Notes under the pieces: generated by a model
What the model was told of the DNA's origin: nothing
Databases searched by the model: none
The model's input: the letters and a program-made list of their open reading frames with translations, nothing else
In this document: positions 47,443-59,683 of the stretch, piece by piece
Position numbering within the stretch: the first letter of the stretch is position 1
Layout: each line of letters begins with the position of its first letter
Made by a program: the position numbers and the translations under genes
Source: Panagrolaimus kolymaensis
Lineage: Eukaryota; Nematoda; Chromadorea; Rhabditida; Panagrolaimidae
Assembly: GCA_028622995.1 (NCBI GenBank)
Contig: JAJQJQ010000040.1
Coordinates: 558,001-622,000, forward strand
Length of the DNA: 64,000 nucleotides
Reading direction: 5' to 3'

Positions 47443-48078
47443 TAAAAAAAGCTGAAATGATTTTCAAAAGTGTTTCCGTTTTGTCTCTTCTCTATTTTGT
47501 TATGATAATTTTTTGCGCCGCCCTCTTTTCTTGAAATTAAGTATTTTCCTTTTCTTTTTTATTTTGTTCGTAATAATTTTTTTTGTATTGGATGAAATAA
47601 AGGAAATGGATTTGTTGCCAAAAAAATGCAGACTCATTAAATCAATTTAAAAAATCTTTCTTATTTTTTTGCATTAAAAAACAATTAACAAAAAAATGCG
47701 GGAAAATGGAATCATCACTTTTCAATAATTTATCGTTCGTTTGATGGTGATTTGACTTTCTTCCTTCCTTCCTTTCTTCCTGTTGTTGTCTAATTTGGTC
47801 TTTGTTTAGAAACCACCACCACGCGAGAAAATATGTATATAAAGGACGGACACACATAAAAAACGGGATGTCACGGGGCAGGAAAGATAGGAAATAGTTA
47901 AATTTGCTGGTTGCCACCGCGATTACGCTTTATTACTTACATTTTTATCGCAACCGCGGCGGTCAGTTTAGAACATATCATTTTTTGCATAGTTTTATTT
48001 TGCCTGCGAGCTTCATTATATTACATTCGCACTTGTTTAGTCTTTCTTTCTCTTTTCATTGGCAAAGCAGAAAAAAAA
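47443..48078. other. Intergenic region, nlp-12 / GALK2
   Basis: About 640 bp. A G+C-richer patch near 47820-47960 (CCACCACGCGAG, CACGGGGCAGG, CCGCGGCGG) is the likely GALK2 promoter and 5' leader. The reading frame of the kinase is open back to 47911 but encodes a hydrophobic stretch unlike the family, so I take 48079 as the start. Confidence 0.35.
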
Positions 48079-50343
48079 ATGCCCGGCAATATTGAAGATG
48101 CTCTTTGTTCTCAATTTGAAGCTAAATATGGACATAAACCACAAATTCTTGTAAGATGCCCTGGACGAGTTAATTTAATTGGTTCGTTTAAAGCAATTTT
48201 ATCCCATCCCATTAGTTTATTTTCTCTATCTACAGGTGAACACATTGATTATTCTGGGTATTCTGTTCTACCTATGGCAATTAAACAATCAACGTATGTT
48301 TTGCTTCGAAAAAATGGAACTGACAATATTCATTTTTACAATACGGACGAAAAATATGAGTAAGAATTTTATTATCCCTTTCGCATCCAAGTTTTTGACC
48401 TCTTTTGTTTATAAATGAAATAGAGGCATTCAATGTATTTGGTAATAATTATGTTACAACCATGATATAATCATTGAAATATGAAATACATGAAGACATT
48501 TTTGTGTTTTAGTTCTTGCTCAAAAAGGTCAATCACCTTTTTTTTAAATTAATATCCATCAAAGGTTAAAATCCAGATTCGGACCATCTTTTATATGGAA
48601 GATTTTTTGATTCTCTACCCTAACAAAGCTCCAAAACAGGAGGAACAAAAAAATAAATTTTTTTCTTTCTGGTTTACCATTTTCTACAGTTATTTTAAAC
48701 GCTTTGTATTTTTATTTTTTGGTTAAAACTTATTTTTCATTGATCAAAAGTTCAATATTTTTTTGGTGATTAACAAAATTTTATTACGAAATTATATTTT
48801 TTAAAAAGATTTCTGTTGCATCATTTTTTTAATTCACCATTTTTTGGAATGCTGCGAGCAAGAATTCAAAAAAAGTAAATACGTTCAAATACCTATTTTT
48901 GGAGCGAATGAATAAAAAAAATGAGAGGGGAAATCTCACGTCACGTGACCGTGGGAAGACCACAAATTAAATTGATTTAATTTGATTAATGATACTTTAA
49001 TTTCTGAGATGATGAAAATGTGATGATTTATAGAAGTTATGTTCATGATGCATCTGTGTCATGGCCAGGCACAACCAAACCTAAATGGTATCATTATTTT
49101 TTATCTGGATGGAAAGGAGCTCAAGAAGAACTTCGAAATCATCCACCTCGAAGTTTAGGCTTGGATGTGCTTCTAAGTGGTAATGTTCCACCCAATGCGG
49201 GTCTTAGTAGCTCATCATCTGTTGTTTGTGCTGCCCTTGTTGCATCCCTTGCTGCTGATGCTAAATTAAATCCAAAGAACCTTGATCGAAATGGAATTGC
49301 GGATCTTGCTTCCAGAGTTGAACGATACATTGGTGTTGAAGGAGGTGGAATGGATCAGGCTATTGAATAAGTTTATTTCAATCCTTTAAAAGTATTATTA
49401 AATTTGTTTTAAGTGCCTCGCAAATGAAGGACAAGCTTTGAGAATTGATTTTAATCCTTTAATGTCGACTCGAGTTAAACTTCCCGAAACAGCCCTTTTT
49501 GCCGTCATTCATTCTGGTGCAACAATGAACAAAGGCGCATCATCTTATTATAATGAAAGAGTTGTGGAATGCCGAATTGCAGCCCAAATAGTTGCTCGAC
49601 GCCTTCTTCATTGTAATTGGAGAGAAGTACGAACTTTGAGACATTTGGCTGAATTTCTTGGAAAAGATTTAGATGATATGGTTGAAGTCATTGATAGGCA
49701 TTTCGAAAAAGACCCAATGTCAAGAGAAGCGGTATTAAGGGAACTTGAAACCACGGATGAAGATTTAATCGAATACAGTCTCAATAACAACACAACTGAT
49801 AGTAAGTGTTCAAATTATTAACATATCTAGTCGTCCATTTTTACTAAGACCGTCCACTTATATTTTATTCTAATACTTTTGATTTTCACAAAATTTCTCT
49901 TCACATCAAATATTATTTTACCGATATTTGATCTCTTTTAAAAATTTGAAAAATGTTACATACATTCTGAAATCATAATAATCACGTTTTCAGTGAAAGA
50001 ATTCAACCTTCGAAAGCGAGCTATGCATGTTTATACAGAAGCCCAAAGGGTTTTAGATTTTCAAAAAGTATGTGAAAAGAATGATTTGATTGAAATGGGA
50101 AAATTAATGAATGCTTCACATGATTCTTGTCGTGATCTTTTTGAATGCAGTTGCCCGGAATTGGATGAAACGGTTGAACAATGTCGAAAAGTAGGATGTC
50201 TTGGAGCAAGATTAACAGGAGCTGGATGGGGAGGTTGCTGTGTAGCACTAATCGAGTCAAAGGATCGTGAAAAGATTGCAGATAAGCTAAATGTTTTGTT
50301 TTGGAGTGTTCCAGCTGCTGGAATTCAATTAAAATATCTGTAA
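48079..50343 (+). CDS. GALK2: GALK2-type N-acetylgalactosamine/galactose kinase, probable donor defect
   Basis: GHMP sugar kinase that phosphorylates GalNAc or galactose. Five exons: 48079-48181, 48236-48359, 49034-49367, 49414-49801, 49994-50343; about 432 aa. Signature motifs are [20 protein letters not shown] (galactokinase signature), [20 protein letters not shown] (ATP-binding GHMP motif) and [20 protein letters not shown] near the end. [19 protein letters not shown] and [20 protein letters not shown] match GALK2 rather than GALK1. Exons 3 and 4 must join in phase 0, but the sequence at 49368 reads TAAGTTT instead of GTAAGTTT, leaving an in-frame TAA. One missing G would explain it: assembly error, or a disabled allele. 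Intron 2 (48360-49033) is unusually long and holds a GTCACGTGAC motif. Confidence 0.88.
48940..48949. promoter_or_regulatory. CLEAR-like palindromic E-box
   Basis: GTCACGTGAC, the full palindromic CLEAR element bound by TFEB/HLH-30-type bHLH factors that control lysosome and metabolic genes. It lies in the long second intron of the GALK2-type gene. A single 10-bp match can occur by chance in 64 kb only rarely, but function is inference. Confidence 0.4.
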
Positions 50344-50659
50344 TTGTAAACGAACGAATTTTAAAATTATTTTATTTCACTTTCAAGATAGTCGCACAAA
50401 AATATGATTATATTTAAAATTTATTATACAAAGTTATAAAAAATAAAGTAGTCGAAACGACAATAAATACAATGTTAAAATAAATAAAAAAAATATAATG
50501 GTTAAAAGATCAAACAAAGATTGCTACCCCTCTATGACAGACATTAGAAAATAATTTACAAAAATAGATGGGCACCATGAGTGCCATGACACGGAAAAAA
50601 AAGAAAATAATACAGAGAGTGAGAGTGAGAAGTTTCTTTGGAACATTGATTAAAAAAGG
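50344..50659. other. Convergent intergenic region, GALK2 / SCAMP
   Basis: About 315 bp between convergent genes, with several AATAAA-type poly(A) signals (for example AATAAA near 50462 and 50480). Nothing else seen. Confidence 0.35.
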
Positions 50660-52171
50660 TTAGTAACGACCACTAACAGCTTCATTCACAGCGTGATTGG
50701 CTGCAGCTCGAGCGGCTTGATTTGTAGCATTTCTAACAGTTGCATCTGCCATAACTCCATCGGTGAATTCTAAATAAGATTAAATTTAATATCAAAAAAG
50801 AATTGCAAGTAAGATTTTACCTTTACGGGCTTTGTCAAGACTGAATCCAGCTCCACGGTAAAAATGATGAACCTTGAGAAGAGAGTAAACCATGCCACCA
50901 AATGCAATAGAAAATGCCAAAGAAGGGATAAGCATGACGAGAGCAACAAGAATATGTTCCCTAAAATATTTTTAAAATGTCATTTTAATTTTTTTAAACA
51001 AAAAAACATACTTGAATGTTGGGATAGTATTCATCCAACCGCAAGCATAAGTTGAAAATCCAAGAGCTTGAATAAGACAAAATATGGCATGGAAGAACAA
51101 AACAAAGAAGAAAATCATAAAATTGAAAGAGCTGTCATCCCTAAAATGTTAATGATATTTAAATAAGAGCTTATTGAAAAAAAAGCTTACCTAAAAGCTT
51201 TGTAGACAGGTCTGAACCAGAATAAGAAGGAGCAAGGAGTGAAAAGAATAGTTTGAATAATGGAAAGGAACAAAAGCCCGATAGAACCACCAGCAAATAA
51301 GAAATAAAATAGCGAAGCAACAACATTTGAAAGCAATGCAAGAACATAGACGAGATAAACATAATAAACAAGGCGAACAGTTTCTTGAAATTGTACAGGA
51401 ATTTCGACATCAATATCTTGATAGAAACAAGGATCGACTGGGATCACCGCGGGAATAGGAGGCCAATCTGAAAATAAATAAGTTAATACATTATGAAATT
51501 AAGAAGTAAAAAAAACATACTATGTGGTTGACCACCACGTGCAGCGCCAGCACTACCATGATTTTGACGACGTTCGAATTCTTGTTGACGTCTTTGTAAT
51601 TCTTGTTCACGACGGCGAAGTTCTTCTTGCTGGCGGAAAATTTCATCGTTGCTCATTGGAATTGTAGTTGAAGCCTGAAATGTGAAACCATGTATTTTTT
51701 AAATGATCAAAAGAGATTATTAACCCAAAACTCTTTTTTTTAGCAAAATAATTAAAAGCGCATCAATGCTTAGTAAAACAATTATATATAGTGTAACAAA
51801 AAAGAATCGATATATATTATTTACTGTTTCATACAAAAACATATCTTCTTTTTTTCAAAAAACTAATTTAGTGAAGCCATGAACCAAAAAAACTTAATAA
51901 AGATTAAAAAAGACTTACAGGAGGGATAGAAGCTGTTTGAGTGACTGGAGGAGGACGTGGAGTTGTTCCAGGTTGTTGAGCAAAAGGATTGTATTCTTCT
52001 GTTGTTGAGTCAATTGGACGAGTTGCTTGTTGAACACTGGGATCCTAAAAAATAAAGATATACAAAATGAAGCACATGAAATAAACAATAAAAGCTGACT
52101 AATCAATTAACAGTAAAAAACCTTACACTGAAAGGATCAGCAAATGGATTTTCATTTGGTAGATTTGCCAT
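50660..52171 (-). CDS. scm-1: Secretory carrier membrane protein (SCAMP)
   Basis: Four-pass membrane protein of post-Golgi and endocytic vesicles. Seven exons: 52171-52127, 52044-51919, 51674-51521, 51467-51191, 51140-51012, 50960-50821, 50769-50660; about 326 aa. N-terminal NPF motifs (ENPFADPF, YNPFAQQP) bind EH-domain proteins. A coiled coil follows (EEIFRQQ-type, LRRREQELQRRQQEFERRQ). The membrane core includes CFYQDIDVEIP before TM1 and the SCAMP hallmark between TM2 and TM3, PCSFLFWFRPVYKAFRDDSS. The tail carries ATVRNATNQAARAA, typical of long SCAMPs. A TTTATAG acceptor lies about 12 nt upstream of the ATG. Confidence 0.94.
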
Positions 52172-53033
52172 CTTCTTGTCTGCTATAAATGCCAATAAAT
52201 CAATTTAATATAAAATAAGTTTCAAAGAAATATTTGAGATTATTTCAATAAAGGTCTCAAATTAGATTATTAAAAAATTGATAAAGATCCAAAACGTTCA
52301 ACACGCAAAAAAAGTCAATGATGATGAAAAAAAAAAGAAACGCGAGAAAAAGAAGTGAGTCGTCGTTGCGTGTAATACAAACTTTTAGCTGCTCGCTTAT
52401 TTTTTCCAATAATGGGTCCTGAAAGGAAGGATGGAAGAATCGTTTCTTTTTTTTCTTCTCCAGTCGGGTGCTTGCTAGCTACTAAGGAAACAAATAACAA
52501 ATGTGCATCCGTCATTTTTATTCACCAACCAAATTTTTTGAACCAAACATTATTGAATTCAATGCATGTATGTTTGTGTGTAATATATGTATGTATGTCT
52601 GAAATAATGCCAGTGGAGACAATTTTTTACTTGGTGTGCGTTTGTCGATCGAGCCAGCCAGAAGGGTTCTGCGCGATGTTAGTTGTTGGGATGGTGTTGG
52701 AACATGAAAAAAGAGGAAAAAGATTCAATTTTTTTTTATTTGATTTTGTTCGACTATTGACAATATTTTTTTTGATCATTTCACTTCCCCGCCATCACCA
52801 CTATTACCGACAACATTTTCAATACTTTTTTTTAATTCATGTTTATACCAAAAAGTTGCGTCGTCGCATTTCAATCATTTCCACTTTTTTATTATTGAAT
52901 TGTGATCGACACGTTATTTTTTTATTGAAGTGTTTTTAAAATTATTATTAGAGATTTCAGGTGTCGGTATTTTTTTTAAATATCCGGATGTATTTCAAAA
53001 ATATTTTATAAGCAGTGTTGCAAATAACTCAGA
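52172..53033. promoter_or_regulatory. Divergent intergenic region, SCAMP / tub-2
   Basis: About 860 bp between divergent genes. It is A+T-rich with a GTATGTATGT-type microsatellite near 52585-52600. The ORF at 52412-52939 is low-complexity and hydrophobic and is not supported. It probably contains both promoters. Confidence 0.35.
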
Positions 53034-56000
53034 ATGAAGATTTTCTGGGAGAATAGCAATTGGAGTGGTGGATCGATTGAACCAACAATAACCTGTTTAG
53101 CATGGATGCCAAATGCTACCAAAGAGGGCAAAGGACTGTTGGCCGTCGGGTCAGAATCAGGTGTGGTTGGTATTACATATACCGATATTACGGGTGATAC
53201 TCCATGCAACCGTCGTTATAATTTTAATCTTCGTGGCCATCATAGTGCTATCGGTCATGTTAGTTGGAATAAACCTCAATCGAAACTTGTTTCATGCGAC
53301 GTTAGTGGGTTCATCTACGTTTGGGTAAAATAAACCGCTAAAAAATTAAAACGACATTATTTCCAAAAGGTTTTAGGTTCCTAATGATGAAAGGTGGTCT
53401 GTGGAATTAGTCAATGATCGAGGAGTCAAGGTGAAAGATTTCTGTTGGTCACCTAGCGGTTTAGCAACTTTAATTTGTTATGAAGATAATTTTGTATTAA
53501 TTGGTCTGTAATTTTTTGAAAGCAATCAAAATAATTTCAATGAAAGCATTTTAGGAACTGCAAGTGGACAAAGAGTATGGTCAAATAATTTTGATACAGT
53601 GGTTCATTGCGGTGCTTGGTCACCAACTTCTGAAGAAGTTGTGATGGGATTTAATACGGGATCTATTCAAGTTTTAAATGAACATGGAAACATTATTCAT
53701 GAAAGAGAAATATTTCCGGTTCCCGTGGTTAAAGTTGCATTTTCTTCTATAAGACAATCAGATCAAAAATGGACTCTTGCTCTTTGTTCAGCACTTGATG
53801 TAATTGTTTTTACTAATACTTATTATGAATTAGAAACATATAATTATCAAAGTGTTGATCCTATTCATAAAATCGAATGGTCGTCTGCAGGAGATATGTT
53901 GGCTGTTATTTGCGCATCCAACAGGTTTTTTAAATTAAATATTTATTATTTACGCAATTTTTTTTTTAAGGATTACGATTCTGAGTTATCATGGAGAAAT
54001 TTTACATACATTTACTGCACCCCTTTCAAAATCTCCATTGACAGCATTTTGTTGGTGTCACGATGATAATACAGTAATAATTGCTGCTGGTGGTTCACTC
54101 GCAATTGGGAGAGTAATTCGTGGAGTTCCATTCCTCTCTCAACTTGTTACCTATCAATTATGGATAAATTCTGGTAGAAATGCTAACAAAGTTGATCAGC
54201 TGACTTTACCAACCAGAGAGAAAAATAATCTCAAGCAACTCGAACATCATTGCATTCAGGTACTGTTTACTTTAAGTCTTTCTTTTTTTAGAAATTTAAT
54301 TGATTTTTTTTAGTGTCGTGTTCCAAAAGTGACTGATATTCCTAAAGCAATTACAATACCAACCGATTGGAGATGGTATTGTACAATTGTACCAGTGCCT
54401 AGAAAATCATATCATTATATGCTTTGCATGGAACATATGGGTGGTTTGGTTCCAATATTACTTGGACGCCAAATCAATCGAATTATCCCCCAATTCCTTA
54501 TTTCATTACCGCCACATTTATTTCGACGAGAGAATTGTCTTCGAGCAAAGTATGAAAATGGTTCATCTGCTCAAGTTGGTAGGTGCATTTCACATACTTA
54601 AAATGGGTTTTTTCTTCTTTGAATTTGGCTCCCTATTTAAAAAATTCTTTTTTGATATCTTTTATTTATTTTTTTAAAGAAGTAAAAAAAATTCTTACAC
54701 TAAAAATGCATTTATTTTTAAAATAGTCGATCGACATCTCACGTTTTTTCATATGTGTTTCTATTTTTTTGCCTTCAATTTTCATTCAATTTTTTGCTTT
54801 TTCCTTTTTTTTCATGCACACAAACTCATCCATACTAAAACCCGTTTTTTTACGCTTCACTCCATTGTGCGCAATGAGTTTTTTTTTCTTCACATGACTC
54901 TCTCAATTTTTATTTTGGTTGTCGGAGCAACAATTAAATTTTAAAAGTAGCAACAAAAAAAGTGTTAAAAAAGAGCAAATCGAAAAATAAAAATTACAAA
55001 AGTTTTGTTTTAGAAGATTTGGCAACATTTCGACGTGAAAGTAATCAACGAAATTCATTATGGCGTCAAAGCAAACGTAGAGTTCGTCGATTGCTTACAA
55101 AAGGTGTAACATCGAATCAAAGAAGAACCCCACCCACATTGGTTCAAGTAACATCAAATGTTTGGTGTACAAAATTTAAAATTACTGCACCTGGTATTGA
55201 TCATTTACCTAATTTTTTAGCAAATGTAAGGAAAATATAAAATATTTTTTTGAGGCATCTGGCAAATTTTTTAGGTCATTTATAAAACCTCTGTTCTTCA
55301 TTTACAACCTCGACAGATGACCATTCATTTAAGTGATTTAAGAGAGCCGACCCAAGATGTGACAAATATAAGTTTACCCGAGACTCCAATCCATGTCCCA
55401 CAAGTTCCTCGTCGAAATGCCCCAAGAAGATTCAATCCAACTGCCGCAGCTATTCATGAAATCGAAATGCAAGCAGCTAATAATGCTTTAAGACAAACAG
55501 GAAGTAATATTGAAGATGATGTTGCAGAATTGCAAAGGTTACTCATAGATAATACCGATATCTTTGATAATAGTAATGAAGAAAGAAATGAAGTTCCCAT
55601 GGAATTTGATGATGATCAAGATACGGCTTTGTTAGCAGAAGAAAAAGTTTTTTATACAACTATTTTAACTGAATTTGATGGATTAAGACAAGCATTGCAT
55701 AATCACATAGATCGAATGAAACAATTTGCAACGGAAATAGAATTAGCAAGTTCTCATTTAGTTGCAAACAAACAACCATCAATTATTAGCCGATCATTGC
55801 AAACAATTACAAAACCATCGATGGCAAATCAAACTCATAGACCAGCGATGCTTGCGAATACTGCCGTAATGGGGCACACTCCTAGACCTTCCACTTCAAC
55901 CGGCGTTCCACGAAATGATGAAATTGTTTGGAAAAACCGGCTTGAAAATATCGAAGTAAGCTTTTTATTAAATATAAAAACTATTTGAGTCACAAAAAAT

Positions 56001-57011
56001 GGTAAAACAGTTAAAATTAAGAGATGTAAAATTATATTAATTTGAGTCTTTTTTTTGTGTGAAACACATGCTTTTTACTATTTTGTTTCTTATTGGAAGC
56101 TTCCACAAATTTTTATTCTGATTACAAATCTTTCATTGTTACAGTATATCGATGACGATGCTGAAGTGATAGTTGCTGATGATCATCAACGCTTGCTAAC
56201 ATCTGTTTCTAAAAATTCAGGTCAAAGGTTGAAAGATGAGGCGACATCTAAGAAAAAACAAAAGCAGTTGAATGATATTCGCGCGGTAGTTGAAAAATTA
56301 TCTTTAATGGCTAATGAGCTTTCAACTCGAATGCCGCCTACAAATGGTCGAAATCCATCAGCAAATTTACGTGTTGGAAATAATGCTGTTGGATCTAAAG
56401 CAATTTTAACATTGAAGGTTTGTCAAACCCAACAAAAAAAATTGATTTAACTTTCTTTTTCTTTTCTTTTTAGCAAGAATTACCATCCGAAATGACGGTA
56501 GCTGAACTTCGAGCAGAAGTAAGACAAATTGCTCAACAGGTCTCTCAAATAGAAGAGAAAATAACGATAGATATGCTCAATGATATTCGTGGAGATTTGC
56601 ATCAAAGGGTTCAACATATTAAAGCCGTGCTTGGAGAACCTCTGCTTGCAAGTATTGGAGCCAATGATACGGGTTTGGAAGAAACTCCATTTAAAAGAGC
56701 AAAACAACCATTACGAACTTTAACAATGTCAAATAAGACTCCGTTCTGGAATGAGGCAACGAGCGTCTATCAGGTAATAAAAGTTCTTAAAAAAACAATG
56801 GAATTAATACATAATTCATTTTTAGCTTGATTTTGGTGGGCGAGTTACTCAAGAGTCAGCAAAAAATTTTCAAATTGAATATAATTCTGAGCAAGTGATG
56901 CAGTTTGGTCGAATTGAAAATGGTTCATATACTTTGGATTTTAAATCACCCTTTTCGGCTGTTCAAGCCTTTGCAATTGCCCTTGCAAGTATTACTCAAC
57001 GGCTCAAATAA
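53034..57011 (+). CDS. tub-2: Tubby-like protein 4 (TULP4/TUSP; tub-2)
   Basis: WD40-SOCS-Tubby protein, in vertebrates a candidate CUL5-type ubiquitin-ligase substrate receptor. Ten exons: 53034-53324, 53377-53503, 53555-53924, 53971-54259, 54314-54578, 55014-55225, 55275-55955, 56145-56417, 56474-56773, 56826-57011; about 997 aa. WD repeats fill the N-terminus ([46 protein letters not shown]). A region near [16 protein letters not shown] occupies the SOCS-box position. The Tubby domain is split: [20 protein letters not shown] to [12 protein letters not shown], then a ~450-aa low-complexity and coiled-coil insert. It ends [20 protein letters not shown] and [19 protein letters not shown], the nearly invariant TULP4 C-terminus. 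Intron 54579-55013 is 435 nt. Confidence 0.92.
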
Positions 57012-58083
57012 AAACCACCTTCCTCCTCCTTAAATTCAAAAGTAATGAAAGCGCTCAAAAAGTAAATGAGATAGTAAAAAAAAATAGTAGTCATTATTAT
57101 ATTATTACTTTATAACGGATATCATCATTCAGTATTCATTTGTCGCTCTCTCTTTCTCTATCTATTATAATCACTTTTAACATAATGTATATATTTAATT
57201 TGTTGCGCTCTTATTTAATACCAGTGCTTTTTTTTTCGTCTTTCCACCTTTTTTAATTTTGTTAGGGATATCAATTGAATGTTGAATGATTATGTACATT
57301 TTTACCCATAAATTTGCATCGAATAGATTGTGATTTAATAAACACTGGTTATATTTAAGTAATAAAATTTTGTAAAAAATAAATAAAAATTACTTTGATA
57401 TTTTTACAAAAGTTACATGATCGTTTAAAAATGCCACAATGGTGCAGTTTTCGTATTCAATAAGAGGATTGAAGCGAATTCAAAGAATATTCAAAAAATG
57501 TTTTATGAATATCCACTTTAAAAAAGGATTAAATTTAGCAACAGGCTTAAACTATAAGAATGGCAGAAACAAAAGAACATTTTCTGTAGCTGTGCATTTT
57601 ATCTTTCTATCAAATTTAAAAAATCTTTTGTGTCGCTGTAGAATGCTTAAGTTATGTAAGTACAAAGCATCCTTTTTTCTTTTACGACCTCATCAGATGA
57701 CCATTCATTTTAATTTATTTGATGACCAAAGCTTATCAAAAAGAAGGTTTTGCAAAGATACCGATTTTCTTCTCCTTTTTGTTGCGATTTTTTTTTTGAA
57801 GAAGCATTATGTAAATATTTTTTGTATTTTTTTTTTAAATATAGTTAATAACCAGTGGTTATTAAAAAAAGCATAAAAATTTAGGCCGGTTTTTATTTTA
57901 AAAATAATTTAATTAACGTTAATTGGTCTTATCACGACGCAAATCAATTGCGATCAAAAGTGTCAAAGCATTGCAATTGCAATCACATTGACCATCTTTT
58001 TTGTTGTTAAAAATACATTTTGGAATTTTTCATCAAAGGAATAATAAAGTGAAATATTGTTAAAAATTTGCTTTCCATTCAAA
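57012..58083. other. Intergenic region, tub-2 / F-box gene
   Basis: About 1.07 kb. It contains tub-2 3' flank (AATAAA-like signals at about 57337 and 57361), the decayed tub-2-like fragment at 57439-57740 and A+T-rich sequence. A minus-strand ORF at 57963-58196 overlaps the F-box start and has no support. Confidence 0.35.
57439..57740 (+). pseudogene. Decayed partial duplicate of the tub-2 Tubby region
   Basis: Downstream of tub-2, 57694-57710 repeats 17 nt exactly (CAGATGACCATTCATTT) from tub-2 exon 7 (55314-55330). Similarity extends 5': TTTACGACCTC versus TTTACAACCTC. In translation YKASFFLLRPHQMTIH parallels [16 protein letters not shown]. The surrounding frame (57439-57876) is open but otherwise unlike tub-2 and reads into low-complexity sequence. 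I take it as a partial tandem duplicate in decay; a real short gene cannot be excluded. Confidence 0.45.
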
Positions 58084-59683
58084 ATGTCATCATCACTTGA
58101 TGAATCAGAACGTGAAGAATTAAACAGATTGCGGCAAGAAGTATTGGCTTTAACACAATCAAATGATTCTCTTGTAGCTGTAAGTGTCAATTTCATTATT
58201 TGGTATTTGCCAAAAAAATTTATGTATATTTATTTTAGTCAATTCATACCTTAAGTGGCGAATTATTAAAGCGACGTCATCAACAACCATTTTTACTTAC
58301 AGCTTCTTTGGGTTCAATTCCAACAAAAAAAATCAAACTTTTGGATACGCCAAATGTTTGTCGACCTCAAAAAGGAACTTCACATCATACTAAGAAAGAT
58401 ATGGGTGAAAAAGAAGATATAGGGCTTCCAAATGAAGTCATGCTCCATTTATTCAAATATTTTGAACGTCCTGATCTTGATCGCATAAGAATGGTTTGTT
58501 CTCGATGGAAAAAAATCGTCGATTCTCACCAACCCTCCCTTGCGAGGAGAAAGATTAGATTATTTAAAATCGTTGGAACGAATACCAACGTAATTATGTT
58601 CTCTGCTGCAACTTCAACACAAAATATTAAATATCATTTCAACTATGGTGGTGATATTCAGTAATTTTAACTTTCACATTATTAAACTACCGATTTAAAT
58701 TTTTAGAAATCAAGAGCTTATTGACCGTGTCTCTAAAATGCTTATATATTCTCGAGTCCGTCGGCTTGTTCTTTGTGGCTTTCATTTAACAGAAGTACTT
58801 GTCCATGGTAATTTGGTAGATTTTGAATTTGTTCTAAAAATATTATTGTTTTTGAGATTTATCAACAATTTTCAAAAAGGCGGACGTCCATTTTTACCGG
58901 GTTGAAATGATAGGTGTTAGCTTAAGAAATTTAACTGCAGATACGTTTCAAAAATTCATTGGTGAACAAATTAGCGCGGATCAATATTTTCTTGATGGAA
59001 TTACTGATGCTGAAGGAGAACACTTCGGAAGCAAGTTATTCGAAAGAACAGCTATCAAGAAAGCAGAAGATCTAACAAGTAGGATTTTTCTTTAATCTCA
59101 CAACTCCTTGTTAATAATCATTTATTGTTTTAGTTTATGACGTGTCTTCTATCAATGATGAGGACGTAGTTCTTGAAGTGGGTGACGATGTATTGCTTGA
59201 TTACATCTTTGGAAAATATACGTTGGCCGTTGATCGCGCCACTTTATACTTGGATAGTCCTTCGGTCTCATCAGCCTTTGTATATAATGCCTTAGTTGTT
59301 AGTTTTACAAAAGCTTCATTTACTGTTTTACTTTTGCATTTTTTTAGCGATTTGTTCAAGAAACTGATTTGAAACATGCAATTCCCCATTCAGAAATTGC
59401 ACATTGTCGACCACAAATTGTACATTCATCTCGAACAACTCGGTAGCGCTTATTTGATCCTTTCCTTAAAAAAATAATAAGCATTGTTCAGGTTTGAATA
59501 CGACGTTCAAGTACAAGCAGAATATTCGGCTTATAATCAAAAAACAAAAAGCATTCTTGAAGCAAAAGTTGCAAAAGCTGATGACGAAGAATTTGTTCAG
59601 TAAGTTTGTCTCTAAGGAAAAAAGGTTATCTTCACTATATGATTTATTTTAGCGTAACTTTGACGATTATCACTAATACCTGA
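58084..59683 (+). CDS. F-box protein
   Basis: Predicted substrate-recognition subunit of an SCF (SKP1-CUL1-F-box) ubiquitin ligase. Eight exons: 58084-58179, 58239-58660, 58707-58807, 58857-59078, 59134-59297, 59348-59442, 59492-59599, 59653-59683; about 412 aa. A short acidic coiled-coil N-terminus (EREELNRLRQEVLAL) precedes a basic linker. The F-box follows at about residues 95-135: IGLPNEVMLHLFKYFERPDL and RIRMVCSRWKKIVDS. The C-terminal ~270 aa resemble the degenerate substrate domain of nematode F-box proteins, with RVRRLVLCGFHL, YRVEMIGVSLRNLT and a final beta-rich part; I recognise no named domain. The start of exon 4 (58857) is chosen because it alone keeps frame; its acceptor (TTTTTGAG) is weak. 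Confidence 0.75.

Noticed and set aside
47911..48078. N-terminal extension of the GALK2-type kinase
   Set aside because: The frame is open, but the sequence is hydrophobic and unlike any galactokinase N-terminus; the ATG at 48079 gives the normal family start.
52412..52939. 175-aa plus-strand ORF
   Set aside because: Low-complexity hydrophobic sequence in the SCAMP/tub-2 divergent promoter, with no motif, no splice partner and overlap with a minus-strand frame.
58184..58393. Alternative ORF across the first F-box intron
   Set aside because: It runs through a clear intron and out of frame of the F-box.
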